Source: Myxococcales bacterium
GTDB lineage: Bacteria > Myxococcota > Myxococcia > Myxococcales > Myxococcaceae
Assembly: GCA_016191815.1 (NCBI GenBank)
Contig: JACPVI010000020.1
Span: 1-64,000, forward strand
Direction of reading: 5' to 3'
Length of the DNA: 64,000 bases
The notes below the pieces were generated by a model. The model had not been told where the DNA came from. It ran no database searches and saw nothing but the letters and a program-made list of their open reading frames with translations. Positions 49,629 through 58,166 of this stretch are shown piece after piece. Positions within the stretch are counted from its first letter, which is position 1. Every line of letters starts with the position of its first letter. Both the position numbers and the translations under genes were made by a program.

Positions 49629-51164
49629 ATGGCCGGAAGGAACGAGCTCTTCGAGCGGGCCCGCCGGCAGCTCTCCCGCGAGGAGGGCGCCCTCCGCAAG
49701 GAGGCGCCCCGAAGGGTCGCGCTCTGCTACCCGAGCCCCTACTTCGTGGGCATGAGCTCGCTCGGCTTCCAGACCATCTACCGGGAGATCAACCTCAAGG
49801 AAGGCTGGAGCGCCGAGCGCTGCTTCCTCCCGGAGGAGCTGGAGGAGCACCGAAAGAGCCGCACGCCGCTCCTGGCCCTCGAGTCCCAGTCCCCGCTGAC
49901 CGCCTTCCCGCTGGTTGCCTTCTCGGTGGCGTACGAGCTGGAGCTGCCGGGCCTTTTCGCCATGCTGGAGCTGGCGGGACTCCCCGTCCTCGCCTCGCAG
50001 CGCAACGAGTCCCACCCGCTGGTGGTGGTGGGCGGCCCGCTCACCTTCTCCAATCCGGATCCGCTCGAGCCGTTCATCGACGTGCTGGTGCAAGGGGAGG
50101 CGGAGGTGCTGATCGGAGACCTCCTCGATGCGGTGGAGCAGGCCACGAGCCGCGAGGAGCTCCTGACCAAGCTGGCGGTGACGCCCGGCTTCAGGGTGCC
50201 CCATCGCTCACCCGAGGGCACCCGGCACTTCGTGGCCAAGGCTCCGGATTCGGCGCTCCCGGCCCGCTCGCAAGTAATCACCCCCGACACCGAGCTGCGC
50301 TCGATGTTCCTCATCGAGCCGGAGCGCGGCTGCTCGAGGGGCTGCCACTACTGCGTGATGCGGCGGAGCACCAACGGCGGGATGCGCGCGCTCCCCCTCG
50401 AGCAGGTGCTGGAGCTGGTGCCCGCGGCGGCGCGAAAGGTGGGTCTGGTGGGCGCGGCGGTGACCGACCACCCGCGCATCGCTGAGCTGATAGAGGCGCT
50501 GGTGGCCTCCGGCCGGCAGGTGGGAATCTCCTCGCTCCGGGCGGACCGGCTGAGCGCGAGGCTGACAAAGGCGCTCCGGGCGGGCGGAGCCCGCGTGCTC
50601 ACCGTGGCGGCGGACGGCGCCTCCCAGAGGCTCCGCGACCTCATCGACCGGCGACACACCGAGGAGCAGCTCCTCGCCGCGGCGAAGCTCGGACGAGAGG
50701 CGCGAATGGAGCGGCTGAAGCTGTACTGCATGGTCGGCCTCCCCCACGAGAGCGAGGAAGATATCGACGAGCTTTCGCGACTTTCGGCGGAGCTGTCCCA
50801 AATCCTGCCGCTGTCCCTGGGAGTGGCTCCCTTCGTGGCCAAGCGCCAAACCCCGCTCGACGGCGCGCCCTTCGCCGGCGTGGAGGTGGTGGAGGAGCGG
50901 CTCTTAAGGCTCCGGCGGGGCTTGCGGGGAAAGGCCGAGGTGCGCCCCACCAGCGCCCGCTGGGCCTTCGTGGAGTACATGCTGGCCCAGTGCGGACCGG
51001 ACGCGGGACTGGCAGCGTACGATGCCTACCGCGCGGGCGGCTCCCACTCGGCCTGGAGGAGAGCCTTCGAGGAGCGGGGAGTGCGGCCCTACCTGGCTCG
51101 CCGCGTGGAGGACGGCCGGCGGACGCCCACCTCCTGGCCCACCGTGGAGAGCCCTGTCTCCTGA
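49629..51164 (+). CDS. Radical SAM protein with B12-binding-like N-terminal domain
   Basis: The 511-residue protein begins with a Rossmann-like domain (VALCYPSPYFVGMSSLGFQTIYREIN, residues 30-175), comparable to B12-binding radical SAM enzymes, though I do not see the DxHxxG cobalamin motif. The radical SAM domain starts near residue 222 with EPERGCSRGCHYCVMRRS, giving the CxxxCxxC cluster ligands. YCMVGLPHESEEDIDEL is the SAM-binding block. A C-terminal TRAM-like part is absent. The substrate is unknown; homologous groups modify proteins or lipids. It starts at ATG 49629 and overlaps the convergent gene by 76 bases. Confidence 0.85.
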   Translation: MAGRNELFERARRQLSREEGALRKEAPRRVALCYPSPYFVGMSSLGFQTIYREINLKEGWSAERCFLPEELEEHRKSRTPLLALESQSPLTAFPLVAFSVAYELELPGLFAMLELAGLPVLASQRNESHPLVVVGGPLTFSNPDPLEPFIDVLVQGEAEVLIGDLLDAVEQATSREELLTKLAVTPGFRVPHRSPEGTRHFVAKAPDSALPARSQVITPDTELRSMFLIEPERGCSRGCHYCVMRRSTNGGMRALPLEQVLELVPAAARKVGLVGAAVTDHPRIAELIEALVASGRQVGISSLRADRLSARLTKALRAGGARVLTVAADGASQRLRDLIDRRHTEEQLLAAAKLGREARMERLKLYCMVGLPHESEEDIDELSRLSAELSQILPLSLGVAPFVAKRQTPLDGAPFAGVEVVEERLLRLRRGLRGKAEVRPTSARWAFVEYMLAQCGPDAGLAAYDAYRAGGSHSAWRRAFEERGVRPYLARRVEDGRRTPTSWPTVESPVS

Positions 51165-51679
51165 GCGGGCAGCGAGTGCGCCGGGCGGTGGCGGATGGCT
51201 CCGGGCACCTCGGCGAGCACTTTCCTCACCGGCACCACCGCTCCCACGGTGGTGTAGCAGCTCTTCCCGGTCCGGGTCCGGGTGGCCTTCAAGGGGAATT
51301 GCTTGGCCCTCTGGAGAAACCACTCCCTGAGCTTCGCGAGCGGCAATTCGTGCACCTCTCTGCGCTCGAGGAAGACGTAGAGGAGGAGGTCGGCCACGCT
51401 GTAGAGGAAGCAGCCGGGGGTGTCCTTCTCGAGGTTGGAGATCAGCTCGAGGAAGTAGTTGCCCCTCCGGCCCTGCCGATCTCCCTTCACCTCCACCCCC
51501 ACCACCGCGCCGGAGGAGCGCTCCCAGAGGAGATCCACCCCGCGGTGCTGGAAGCGGGGGTCCTCCTGCACGTCGTGGATCCGGCCGCCCGGCTCGGTGT
51601 GGAGCAGGTGAGCTCTCGCCAGGGACACTGCCCGCGCCGCGGCGGGCATCACCCCGCGCATGCTGTAGCTGCGGGGCAT
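51089..51679 (-). CDS. Hypothetical protein with PD-(D/E)XK-like motif
   Basis: The 196-residue protein contains RGVDLLWERSSGAVVGVEVKGDRQGRR at about residues 46-72. The Asp...(x)n...E-V-K pattern recalls a restriction-endonuclease-like PD-(D/E)XK fold. Later segments (LISNLEKDTPGCFLYSVADLLLYVFLERRE) are helical. No methylase is nearby. It follows the DUF4920 gene by 6 bases. Its end overlaps the convergent radical SAM gene by 76 bases, so the last 25 residues, basic and non-conserved in look, may be spurious. Confidence 0.5.
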   Translation of the reverse strand: MPRSYSMRGVMPAAARAVSLARAHLLHTEPGGRIHDVQEDPRFQHRGVDLLWERSSGAVVGVEVKGDRQGRRGNYFLELISNLEKDTPGCFLYSVADLLLYVFLERREVHELPLAKLREWFLQRAKQFPLKATRTRTGKSCYTTVGAVVPVRKVLAEVPGAIRHRPAHSLPAQETGLSTVGQEVGVRRPSSTRRAR

Positions 51680-51685
51680 CGGCGC

Positions 51686-52138
51686 TTACTTCTTCGCCGC
51701 GCGCAACTCCACGCCGGTGGCCACCAGCTGCACCTCGCGCGCCTTGCCGTCCGGGCTGCGGGCGATGAAGGCACCTTCGGACTCGTAGTGCTTGGCGTCC
51801 TCTTCGGACAGCTCCCTCACTTTCACCTCGCCCTCCACCTTGGCCAGCTTGCCCGCCGAGTCGAGGGGGACGAAGAAGCCATAGTCCTTGAAAGTGACGC
51901 GCACGCCGGGGCCCTTCTCCGAGTCGGCCAGCTCCATCCAGCAGCCCTTCCGCTCGCAGTTCTTCCGCACCTTGCCTTCGAGGCAGAGGGTCTTCCCCTC
52001 GTGCTTCTGCGGCGCCTTGAGGACTTCGGCCAGGGTGACCGCGGGAGCGCCTTTCAGCTTCTCGCCGCGCTTCACCACCTCTTCGGCGCTGGCGGGAAGG
52101 GCCAAGAGGAGGAGCGCCACCGGGATGAGCTTTCGCAT
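51686..52138 (-). CDS. Periplasmic DUF4920 protein
   Basis: The 150-residue protein has a signal peptide (MRKLIPVALLLLALPASA). It then shows the DUF4920 pattern VTLAEVLKAPQKHEGKTLC, GKVRKNCERKGCWMEL, and RVTFKDYGFFVPLDSAGK. Three cysteines (LC, NC, GCW) may bind a metal or form a disulfide. It belongs to a family of small exported OB-like proteins of unknown role. It is followed 6 bases later by the possible PD-(D/E)XK gene. Confidence 0.85.
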   Translation of the reverse strand: MRKLIPVALLLLALPASAEEVVKRGEKLKGAPAVTLAEVLKAPQKHEGKTLCLEGKVRKNCERKGCWMELADSEKGPGVRVTFKDYGFFVPLDSAGKLAKVEGEVKVRELSEEDAKHYESEGAFIARSPDGKAREVQLVATGVELRAAKK

Positions 52139-52225
52139 GGCGCGGCTCTACCCAAAAGCCCTTGCGCGATCAAGCCGGCCCCCGCGACCTGACCGGGCTA
52201 GAGTGGCGGGTCCGGAGGGGATTCG

Positions 52226-53146
52226 ATGCAGGCCCGTTGCCCTTACTGCTCCCATGTCTTCGAGACCGGGAGCCACGGAATCCAGTTCTGCCCAAACCCA
52301 AGCTGTGGCCAGCAAGTGAATGTGCCGGCCCCGGCGGGGGCGCCGGCGGCTGGACCGGCGTGTGCGCTCCACCCGGACCGGGCCTCCACCGGGCCGTGCG
52401 CGCGCTGCGGCAGCTTCATGTGCGAGGAGTGCAGCCTGGGCCGGCAGAGCCAGCTTTGCCCCAAGTGCCGGGCGCTGGCTGGAGGGGAGCGCGAGCCCAC
52501 TCCCTGGGAGCGGAGGGCGGAGCTGGGCCTGGTCCAGGCGCTCTGGCAGACCTGGAAGAAGACCATCCTCACGCCGGAGAAGTTCTGGGTGGCGCTCAAG
52601 CCGGATGGGTCGGTGGGCGAGGCGTTTCTCTACGCGTGGATCCTCTCTTCCTTGGGCGCGGTGATGCAGTTCCTCATGGGCATCATCAACGTGGGCGGGG
52701 GAAAGGAGCAGCTGGAACAGGCGCTCCGGCAGGCGCGCGACCTCCCCTCGGAGATCGAGGGGCCGCTCCGGGCGCTGCTGGACAACTACATGGCCCTGAT
52801 GGTCGGCATCCTGATTGGCTCGGTGGTGCTCTACCCGCTGAGCTACATCATCGGAGCTGCGCTCTTGCACCTGGGGGCGCTCATCTTCGGCGCGGCGAAG
52901 AACGGCTTCGGCGCTACCGCCCGGGTGGCGGCGTACGCGGCGGCTCCGGCAGTGCTCGCGTGGATTCCGTTCGTGGGCGGGCTGATGTTCATCTACATCC
53001 TCATCCTCCAGGCCTGGGGCATCATGAAGGCGCAGGAGACGACGGTGGGGAGAGCCATCGGAGCGGTGCTCTTCTTCCCGCTGCTCGTCTGCTGCTGTGC
53101 CTGCGGAATCGGAGTGTTCGCGGGGTTTGCCGCAGCCCGGCATTGA
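52226..53146 (+). CDS. Zinc-ribbon Yip1-family membrane protein
   Basis: The 306-residue protein has an N-terminal zinc-ribbon/B-box region (CPYCSHVF...FCPNPSCGQQ, then CALHP...CARCGSFMCEECS...LCPKCR, residues 5-85). A Yip1-like domain with five hydrophobic segments (about 130-300) follows. Yip1 proteins act in membrane trafficking in eukaryotes; in bacteria the role is unknown. The start is ATG 52226. A GGAGGGG upstream supports it. Confidence 0.8.
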   Translation: MQARCPYCSHVFETGSHGIQFCPNPSCGQQVNVPAPAGAPAAGPACALHPDRASTGPCARCGSFMCEECSLGRQSQLCPKCRALAGGEREPTPWERRAELGLVQALWQTWKKTILTPEKFWVALKPDGSVGEAFLYAWILSSLGAVMQFLMGIINVGGGKEQLEQALRQARDLPSEIEGPLRALLDNYMALMVGILIGSVVLYPLSYIIGAALLHLGALIFGAAKNGFGATARVAAYAAAPAVLAWIPFVGGLMFIYILILQAWGIMKAQETTVGRAIGAVLFFPLLVCCCACGIGVFAGFAAARH

Positions 53147-53174
53147 GGGGACGCTTCTGTGTAGAGTCCTGCGC

Positions 53175-53600
53175 GTGCGCCTCCGCTGGCCCGCCCCCAA
53201 CCGCAGCTTCGGCTTCCTCGACGCGCTGGGCGTGACCGGAGCGGTGGCCTTCCTGGTCGCCCGATTCGTGCCGGTGGACCGGATTCCTTTCTGGGGTTGC
53301 GCGCTGAGGAAGGCCACCGGCTGGCCGTGTCTGGGTTGCGGGCTGACCCGGGCCTTCCAGCGGCTCGCGCGCGGGGAAGTGCTCGGGGCGCTGGATGCCA
53401 ATCCGCTCGGGGCGCTCTGTGCGGCGGCGCTATTCGGCATTTCGCTCTTGGCGCTGTTGCACCTGGCCTTCAGGCTTCCGGTTCCGGAGCTGTCGCTCGA
53501 GCCCCGCCAGGCGCGGCGGGTGCGAATCGGTCTCGGAGTGGCGCTGGCGCTGAACTACGCCTTCGTGCTCTTACGCACGCGCTTTTCGGGCCTCTCGTGA
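53175..53600 (+). CDS. DUF2752 membrane protein
   Basis: This 141-residue protein begins at GTG 53175. It shows the DUF2752 motif FWGCALRKATGWPCLGCGLTRAFQRLARGEVLGALDANPLG, with the C-P-x-C-x-G-C-G-x-T-R hallmark at about residues 43-58. Three membrane segments follow. The family is a small inner-membrane protein of unknown role. It starts 28 bases after the Yip1-like gene and plsY follows after 7 bases, so the three are probably one transcript. Confidence 0.85.
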   Translation: MRLRWPAPNRSFGFLDALGVTGAVAFLVARFVPVDRIPFWGCALRKATGWPCLGCGLTRAFQRLARGEVLGALDANPLGALCAAALFGISLLALLHLAFRLPVPELSLEPRQARRVRIGLGVALALNYAFVLLRTRFSGLS

Positions 53601-53607
53601 GGGCGGC

Positions 53608-54189
53608 GTGTACCCGGTAGCGCTGGTGGCGCTTGGCTACCTCGCGGGCTCGGTGCCCTTCGGGGTGCTGCTCACCCGGTGGGTGAAAGGAAAGGACGTC
53701 CGGTCCGAGGGGAGCGGGAACATCGGCGCCACCAACGTGGCCCGCGTGGCGGGGAAGAAGCTGGGAGTGGTGGTGCTCTTGCTCGACGCCGCCAAGGGGG
53801 CCTTACCGGTGCTGCTGGCGATGCAGCTTTTGCCCGAAGCCTTGCGGCTCCACGCGGCGGTGGGGCTGGCCGCGTTTGTGGGGCACGTCTTCCCGGTGTG
53901 GTTAAGGCTCAAGGGAGGCAAAGGCGTGGCCACCGCGTTCGGGGTGCTACTGGTGTTGGCGCCCGCCGCGGCGCTGGCCGGAGGGCTCGTCTACGGGGCG
54001 CTGGTGCTCGCGCTCAGGGTCAGCTCGATCGGCTCTTTGGCCGGAGGGGCGGCCACCGTCGCCGCCGCCTTCCTCTTGCGCCGGCCGCTCGAGTACGCGG
54101 TGCTCGCCGCGGTCCTCTACGGGCTGATGCTCTTCACCCACCGGGGAAACATCGCGCGGCTGGTGAGGAGGAGTGAGCGAAGGCTGTAG
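53608..54189 (+). CDS. plsY: Acyl-phosphate glycerol-3-phosphate acyltransferase
   Basis: PlsY makes lysophosphatidic acid, the first step of membrane phospholipid synthesis, at the inner membrane. The 193-residue protein carries SEGSGNIGATNVARV (motif 1), LKGGKGVATAFG (motif 2, glycerol-3-phosphate binding) and a C-terminal third motif, within about five membrane segments. The start is GTG 53608. It ends at the edge of a repeat-rich intergenic stretch. Confidence 0.94.
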   Translation: MYPVALVALGYLAGSVPFGVLLTRWVKGKDVRSEGSGNIGATNVARVAGKKLGVVVLLLDAAKGALPVLLAMQLLPEALRLHAAVGLAAFVGHVFPVWLRLKGGKGVATAFGVLLVLAPAAALAGGLVYGALVLALRVSSIGSLAGGAATVAAAFLLRRPLEYAVLAAVLYGLMLFTHRGNIARLVRRSERRL

Positions 54190-54199
54190 AGAGTCGTGG

Positions 54200-54333
54200 G
54201 TCGAGCGTCGAGTGTCGAGCGCCTCGTCGAGCGACCGTCCAGCGCCCAGGACGCTTCTCCGTCGACCGGAAGACCGTCGAGCACTCGACGCCACTCGACG
54301 GGCGCACTCAACCCTCGACTCTCGACGCTCGAC
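54200..54333. repeat. GTCGAG-type inverted repeat between plsY and the kinase
   Basis: The 20-base arm at 54200-54219 (GTCGAGCGTCGAGTGTCGAG) is complementary to 54314-54333 with one mismatch in 20. Between them lies the palindrome GTCGAGCACTCGAC (54276-54289) and further CTCGAC units. The two genes on either side converge, so the element may end both transcripts, or belong to a dispersed TCGA-repeat family. A short related copy is at 61601-61617. Confidence 0.75.
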
Positions 54334-54340
54334 TGCAGCT

Positions 54341-55882
54341 CTACGGTTCCGGCCGCTTCAGCTCCGAGCTGCTCTCGGCCGGCGTCGAGTCTTCCTCAGC
54401 GGCCTCCGGCTCCTCGTCGTCCAGCCGCGCCGCGGAGGCTCCCTGCGCCGGGCTCTTCGCCTTGGTGGGACGGACCCGCCGCTTCGGCTCCGGCTTGATC
54501 GCTTGGAGCTTTTGCAACAACTCCACTCTCGGCCCCGGAGCGCTCGCCGTGAAGGAGAGCGGATGGTGCCCCTGCAAGCTCAGCGCCAGCGACGCCGAGG
54601 CCCGACCATCCGGCCCTGACGGGAGGTCCAGCTCCACCGGCGTGGTGCCGATCACCTTCCCCGCCACGGCGACTCTGGCGCCCTGCGGCAGGCTGTCGAT
54701 CCGGAAGCGAACCGTCGCCGGCGAGGTGAAGGCCACTTTCCGCTCCGGCTCCGGCTCCGGCAGCTGCCGGACTACAGGCTTCGCCAAAAGCGCCGCTCCC
54801 AGGTTCACCCGACTCACCAGCTCGGCGAGCGCGGAGGGAGCCGTCATCCACTGGGCGGCGAGGACTCCTCCGCCCCCGAGCGCCGCCGAGGCGGCGAGCA
54901 TCAGCGGCACCGCCCAGCGCCTCCTCCGCCGCGGCCGGCGACGCTCCGGCGCCCCCGCCCGCTGCAGCGCCTCCAGCACCTCGTCCATCGACTGGAAACG
55001 GCGGTCGGGATCCTTCTCCAGGCAGCGCGCGACCAGCGCGTGCACCGGCGGCGGGATGGCAAGCTCCGGCCTCGGCGGCGCCATCGGCGGAGGTCGCTCC
55101 GACAGGTGCCGGCTCACCACCTCCAGCACGCTCTTGCCCGTGAAGGGGGGCTTGCCGGTCAGAGACTCGTACAGGAGCACCCCGAGCGAGTAGATGTCGC
55201 TGCGCGGATCCGCCTGGTTGTGCTCCGCCTGCTCGGGCGCGACGTAGTGGGGCGAGCCCAGGAAGACCCCCTGCTGGGTGATCGCCTGCACCGGCACGCT
55301 TTGCCCCCCAGGGATGAACGACTTCACCAACCCGAAGTCCAGCACCTTCACCTGATCGGTGTCCGAGTCCGAGCTGAGCAGCATCACGTTCGCCGGCTTG
55401 AGGTCCCGGTGCACCAGCCCCAGGTTGTGCGCCTCGCGGAGCGAACGGCAGATCTGCGCCGCGATGAACAGCGCCCGCTCCCAAGGGAGCGCCTCCACCC
55501 GGTCGAGCAGCTCCTCCAGGGTCTCGCCCGAGAGGTACTCCATCGCCAGGTAGTAGACGCCCTCGCGGGTGCAGCCATAGTCGATGACCGTGACCGTGTT
55601 GGGGTGCCGGAGCTTCGAGGTCAGCGCCGCCTCGAGCAAGAATCGCTTGCGGAAGGCCGGGTCGCTCGCCAGAGCCGCCGACTTGTCCAGCACCTTGAGC
55701 GCCACCGGCCGATCGAAGGGGGCCTGCACCGCCCGGTACACCCGCCCCATCGCGCCCGCGCCGATCGGCTCGACGATGCGGAACCTCCCGTCGAGCGTCC
55801 TGCCGATCAGCTCGTCACTGCCGGGCGAGGTGACCCGCTCGTTCTCGGAGACGACTCGCAGCACGTTGGACCTTGGCCCCAT
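54341..55882 (-). CDS. Ser/Thr protein kinase with TM and PEGA-like C-terminus
   Basis: The 513-residue protein is a Hanks-type kinase: glycine loop IGAGAMGRVYR, ALKVLD with Lys, HRDLKPANVML, DFGLVKS and SPHYVAPEQAEH. A membrane segment follows at about 325-345 (RWAVPLMLAASAALGGG). The C-terminal external part has a PEGA-like strand set (SLPQGARVAVAGKVIGTTPVELDL) and ends in a Lys/Glu-rich tail. All catalytic residues are present, so it should be active. It is the last gene of a three-gene minus-strand operon. Confidence 0.92.
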   Translation of the reverse strand: MGPRSNVLRVVSENERVTSPGSDELIGRTLDGRFRIVEPIGAGAMGRVYRAVQAPFDRPVALKVLDKSAALASDPAFRKRFLLEAALTSKLRHPNTVTVIDYGCTREGVYYLAMEYLSGETLEELLDRVEALPWERALFIAAQICRSLREAHNLGLVHRDLKPANVMLLSSDSDTDQVKVLDFGLVKSFIPGGQSVPVQAITQQGVFLGSPHYVAPEQAEHNQADPRSDIYSLGVLLYESLTGKPPFTGKSVLEVVSRHLSERPPPMAPPRPELAIPPPVHALVARCLEKDPDRRFQSMDEVLEALQRAGAPERRRPRRRRRWAVPLMLAASAALGGGGVLAAQWMTAPSALAELVSRVNLGAALLAKPVVRQLPEPEPERKVAFTSPATVRFRIDSLPQGARVAVAGKVIGTTPVELDLPSGPDGRASASLALSLQGHHPLSFTASAPGPRVELLQKLQAIKPEPKRRVRPTKAKSPAQGASAARLDDEEPEAAEEDSTPAESSSELKRPEP

Positions 55883-55926
55883 TCCAGCGCTCGAACGCCC
55901 AGGCTATGGAAGCGGGAAGGAGAAAT

Positions 55927-57096
55927 TCAAGGCGCGCCGAGTCGAGAGGCGCCCCCGCGCGACGGGTAGAGCAACAGGCGGCACTCGATCGGCCCGTTCC
56001 ACAGCCTCCGCCGCTCCTTCGGGCGCGCGTGGAAGGCGCTCTCGAAGGCCGGATTCCCCGAGAGGATCGCCATTCGCCAGCCCTCCCAGCGCGAGAGGCT
56101 CTCGCCCAGCTTGAAGTAGAAGGCCTTCATCCCCTTCTGGCCCTCCCCCCCGAGCCGGGCGCCATATGGAGGGTTGGTGGCGATGAGCCCCGGCGGGCCC
56201 GGAGGCGGAGAGAGAATGGTCGCGTCCCCCGCCTCGAGGCTTATCTCCTTCTCGAGCTTCGCCGCCCTGGCGTTATGGCGGGCCGCCTCCAGCGCCTCGG
56301 GGCTCCGGTCGAAGCCGCAGATGGGAAACGGCGCCGCGCGGATGGCTTGCCGCGCTTCCTCGCGCAGCTCCGACAGGTGCCGCCGCGCTATCTCTCCGAG
56401 GTGAGGCCACTTCTCCACCGAGAGCGGGCGGGACAGTGACGGCGCCCGGCGCGTGGCGATGAGGCCGGCCTCGATGCAGAGCGTGCCCGAGCCGCACATC
56501 GGGTCGGCCAGCGGCTCCTCGCCCTGGTAGCCGGCGGCGGCGAGGATCGCGGCGGCCAGGGTCTCCTTGAGCGGCGCCTCGGTCTGGCGGACCCGGTAGC
56601 CGCGGCGGTGCAGTGGCTCGCCGCAGAGATCCAGCGAGAGCGCCAGCCGCGTCTGTGCGAGGTGCGCCACCACCCGCACCTTGGGGTGGCGCGTATCCAC
56701 GTCGGGCCGGGCGCCCAGCTTGTCGCGCAGCCGGTCGGCGATGGCGTCCTTCACCTTGAGGGCGACGAAGCCAGAGTGGGTGTGCTCCGCGCCGCGGAGC
56801 GTCGCCTCCACCGAGAAGGTGGAGCGGGTGTCCAGGTGCTCTTCCCACGGCACCGCCGCCGCGGCGCGGTAGAGACCCTCGGCGCCTTTCGCTTCCGCCT
56901 CCGCTAGCGGGTAGAGCACCCGCATCGCGATCCGCGTCCACAGGCAGACCCTCAGCGCCTCGCGCAGGTTGGCCGAGAAGCGCACCCCCCCGCGATCCTG
57001 CCGGACCTTGCGCGCGCCCAGGCCTTCCAGCTCCTGGGCCAGCAGGTCCTCGGTGCCGCGGCTCGCGGTGGCGAAGAGGGCGAATCGCTCGGGCAT
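55927..57096 (-). CDS. THUMP-domain RNA methyltransferase (RlmL N-terminal type)
   Basis: The 389-residue protein starts with a THUMP RNA-binding region (FALFATASRGTEDLLAQEL, residues 5-160). A class I methyltransferase follows with ADPMCGSGTLCIEAG (SAM binding) and ATNPPYGARLGG (NPPY catalytic motif). It matches the N-terminal half of E. coli RlmKL, which makes m2G2445 in 23S rRNA; the C-terminal RlmK half is absent. It lies 44 bases upstream of the kinase gene and 4 bases after the next gene. The target guanine is inferred from the family. Confidence 0.9.
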   Translation of the reverse strand: MPERFALFATASRGTEDLLAQELEGLGARKVRQDRGGVRFSANLREALRVCLWTRIAMRVLYPLAEAEAKGAEGLYRAAAAVPWEEHLDTRSTFSVEATLRGAEHTHSGFVALKVKDAIADRLRDKLGARPDVDTRHPKVRVVAHLAQTRLALSLDLCGEPLHRRGYRVRQTEAPLKETLAAAILAAAGYQGEEPLADPMCGSGTLCIEAGLIATRRAPSLSRPLSVEKWPHLGEIARRHLSELREEARQAIRAAPFPICGFDRSPEALEAARHNARAAKLEKEISLEAGDATILSPPPGPPGLIATNPPYGARLGGEGQKGMKAFYFKLGESLSRWEGWRMAILSGNPAFESAFHARPKERRRLWNGPIECRLLLYPSRGGASRLGAP

Positions 57097-57100
57097 GGCC

Positions 57101-57781
57101 TTACGGGCGGTAGCCCTCGAGCCGCTCGAGCTTGGGGAGCAAGAGCGCCTCGATGCTCTCGCGGTCGTCGAAGCCCACCCCCACGAACGAGACGTTGAAA
57201 ATCTTCGTCCCCTGGCGGGCGATGAAGAAGTTGCCGGCCGGCTGGCCCTGGTTGTCTTGCAGAAGCTCGTGGCGGGACTGCTCGCCCCAGCGGATGAGGT
57301 CGTCCCGCCTCACCGTCTTGCCCTCGCCGCCGAGCATCAGGGCGAAGCCGGCCCTCCCGGCGACGTCCATCCCTGCATACGCCCCGATGGTGCTGTCGAG
57401 GTCGTCGTCCACCGAGACCGACGAGTCGAGGAACAGCCCGCCGGAGTCGCTGGCGTCGTACTCGTAGCGGACCTCGTAGCTGCCGTCGCGCAGCTTCCCC
57501 TTGGTGAGCTTCCCGAGGTGCGGCTGGGGCTCGAGGCCGGCGCCCAGCTCGGCCAGCTCCTCTGCGGTGAGCACGATCGCGCGCTCCTCCTCGGTGACCG
57601 GCAGCTCCTCCACCACCTTGGAGAGGATGAGCCCCACCCCGAACAGCGCCACCAGGCCGCCGATGGGGAGGGCGATCAGCAAGGCGATCGCCAAGAGCCA
57701 CATCCTGGCGCTCGAGCGCCTAGGCGGCGTCTGGCCTGGCGGGTTGAGGGGCGGCCGCGGGAGGTAGGGGTCCGGGGTCAT
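57101..57781 (-). CDS. Single-pass membrane protein of unknown function
   Basis: The 226-residue protein has a short proline-rich cytosolic N-terminus, one membrane segment (about 28-52, WLLAIALLIALPIGGLVALF) and an external domain without known motif. It contains YEVRYEYDASDSGG and NFFIARQGTKIFNVSFVGV. It is the first gene of the operon with the THUMP methyltransferase and kinase, with a gap of 4 bases. Its function is unknown. Divergent from higB, it shares an 81-base upstream region. Confidence 0.65.
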   Translation of the reverse strand: MTPDPYLPRPPLNPPGQTPPRRSSARMWLLAIALLIALPIGGLVALFGVGLILSKVVEELPVTEEERAIVLTAEELAELGAGLEPQPHLGKLTKGKLRDGSYEVRYEYDASDSGGLFLDSSVSVDDDLDSTIGAYAGMDVAGRAGFALMLGGEGKTVRRDDLIRWGEQSRHELLQDNQGQPAGNFFIARQGTKIFNVSFVGVGFDDRESIEALLLPKLERLEGYRP

Positions 57782-57827
57782 TGCGAATGGGGCAACGCTA
57801 GCCCAAGCAGCCGGAAGAGGATGGCTT

Positions 57828-57856
57828 TTGAACGTTTGGCGTTAAAGCGTTAATAT
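57828..57856 (+). promoter_or_regulatory. higBA promoter with GCGTTAA operator repeats
   Basis: TTGAAC (57828-57833) and TAATAT (57851-57856) are separated by exactly 17 bases. The spacer and -10 contain GCGTTAA twice (57839-57845 and 57847-57853). The predicted start point lies at or near GTG 57863, so the higB transcript is likely leaderless. HigA binding to the repeats would close the promoter. Confidence 0.7.
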
Positions 57857-57862
57857 CGTGGC

Positions 57863-58153
57863 GTGATCAGGAGCTTCGCGGATGAAGCTACCAAGGACAT
57901 CTTTGACGGCGTCGATTCGAGGCTTGCTCGAACCCTCCCCAAAGTCCTTTGGCCAGTGGCGAGGAGAAAGCTCGACATGTTGAATGCCGCAACGAGCCTC
58001 AAGGACATCGCGGCTGCTCCAGGAAACCGGCTGGAGAAGCTCAAGGGTCGGCTCGCGGGGAAGTACAGCATTCGCGTGAACGACCAGTACCGCGTCGTTT
58101 TCGAGTTCGAGAACGGCGAAACGCTCAACGTCCAGATAACCGACTATCACTGA
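57863..58153 (+). CDS. higB: HigB-type toxin (RelE superfamily)
   Basis: The 96-residue protein is a RelE-fold mRNA interferase: MIRSFADEATKDIFDGV, LDMLNAATSLKDIAAAPGNR, KLKGRLAGKYSIRVNDQYRVVFEFEN and a final HigB-like DYH. Toxins of this family cut mRNA on the ribosome. HigA follows after 13 bases. The start is GTG 57863, which lies at or near the predicted transcription start. Confidence 0.92.
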   Translation: MIRSFADEATKDIFDGVDSRLARTLPKVLWPVARRKLDMLNAATSLKDIAAAPGNRLEKLKGRLAGKYSIRVNDQYRVVFEFENGETLNVQITDYH

Positions 58154-58166
58154 GGAGCAACCGCGC

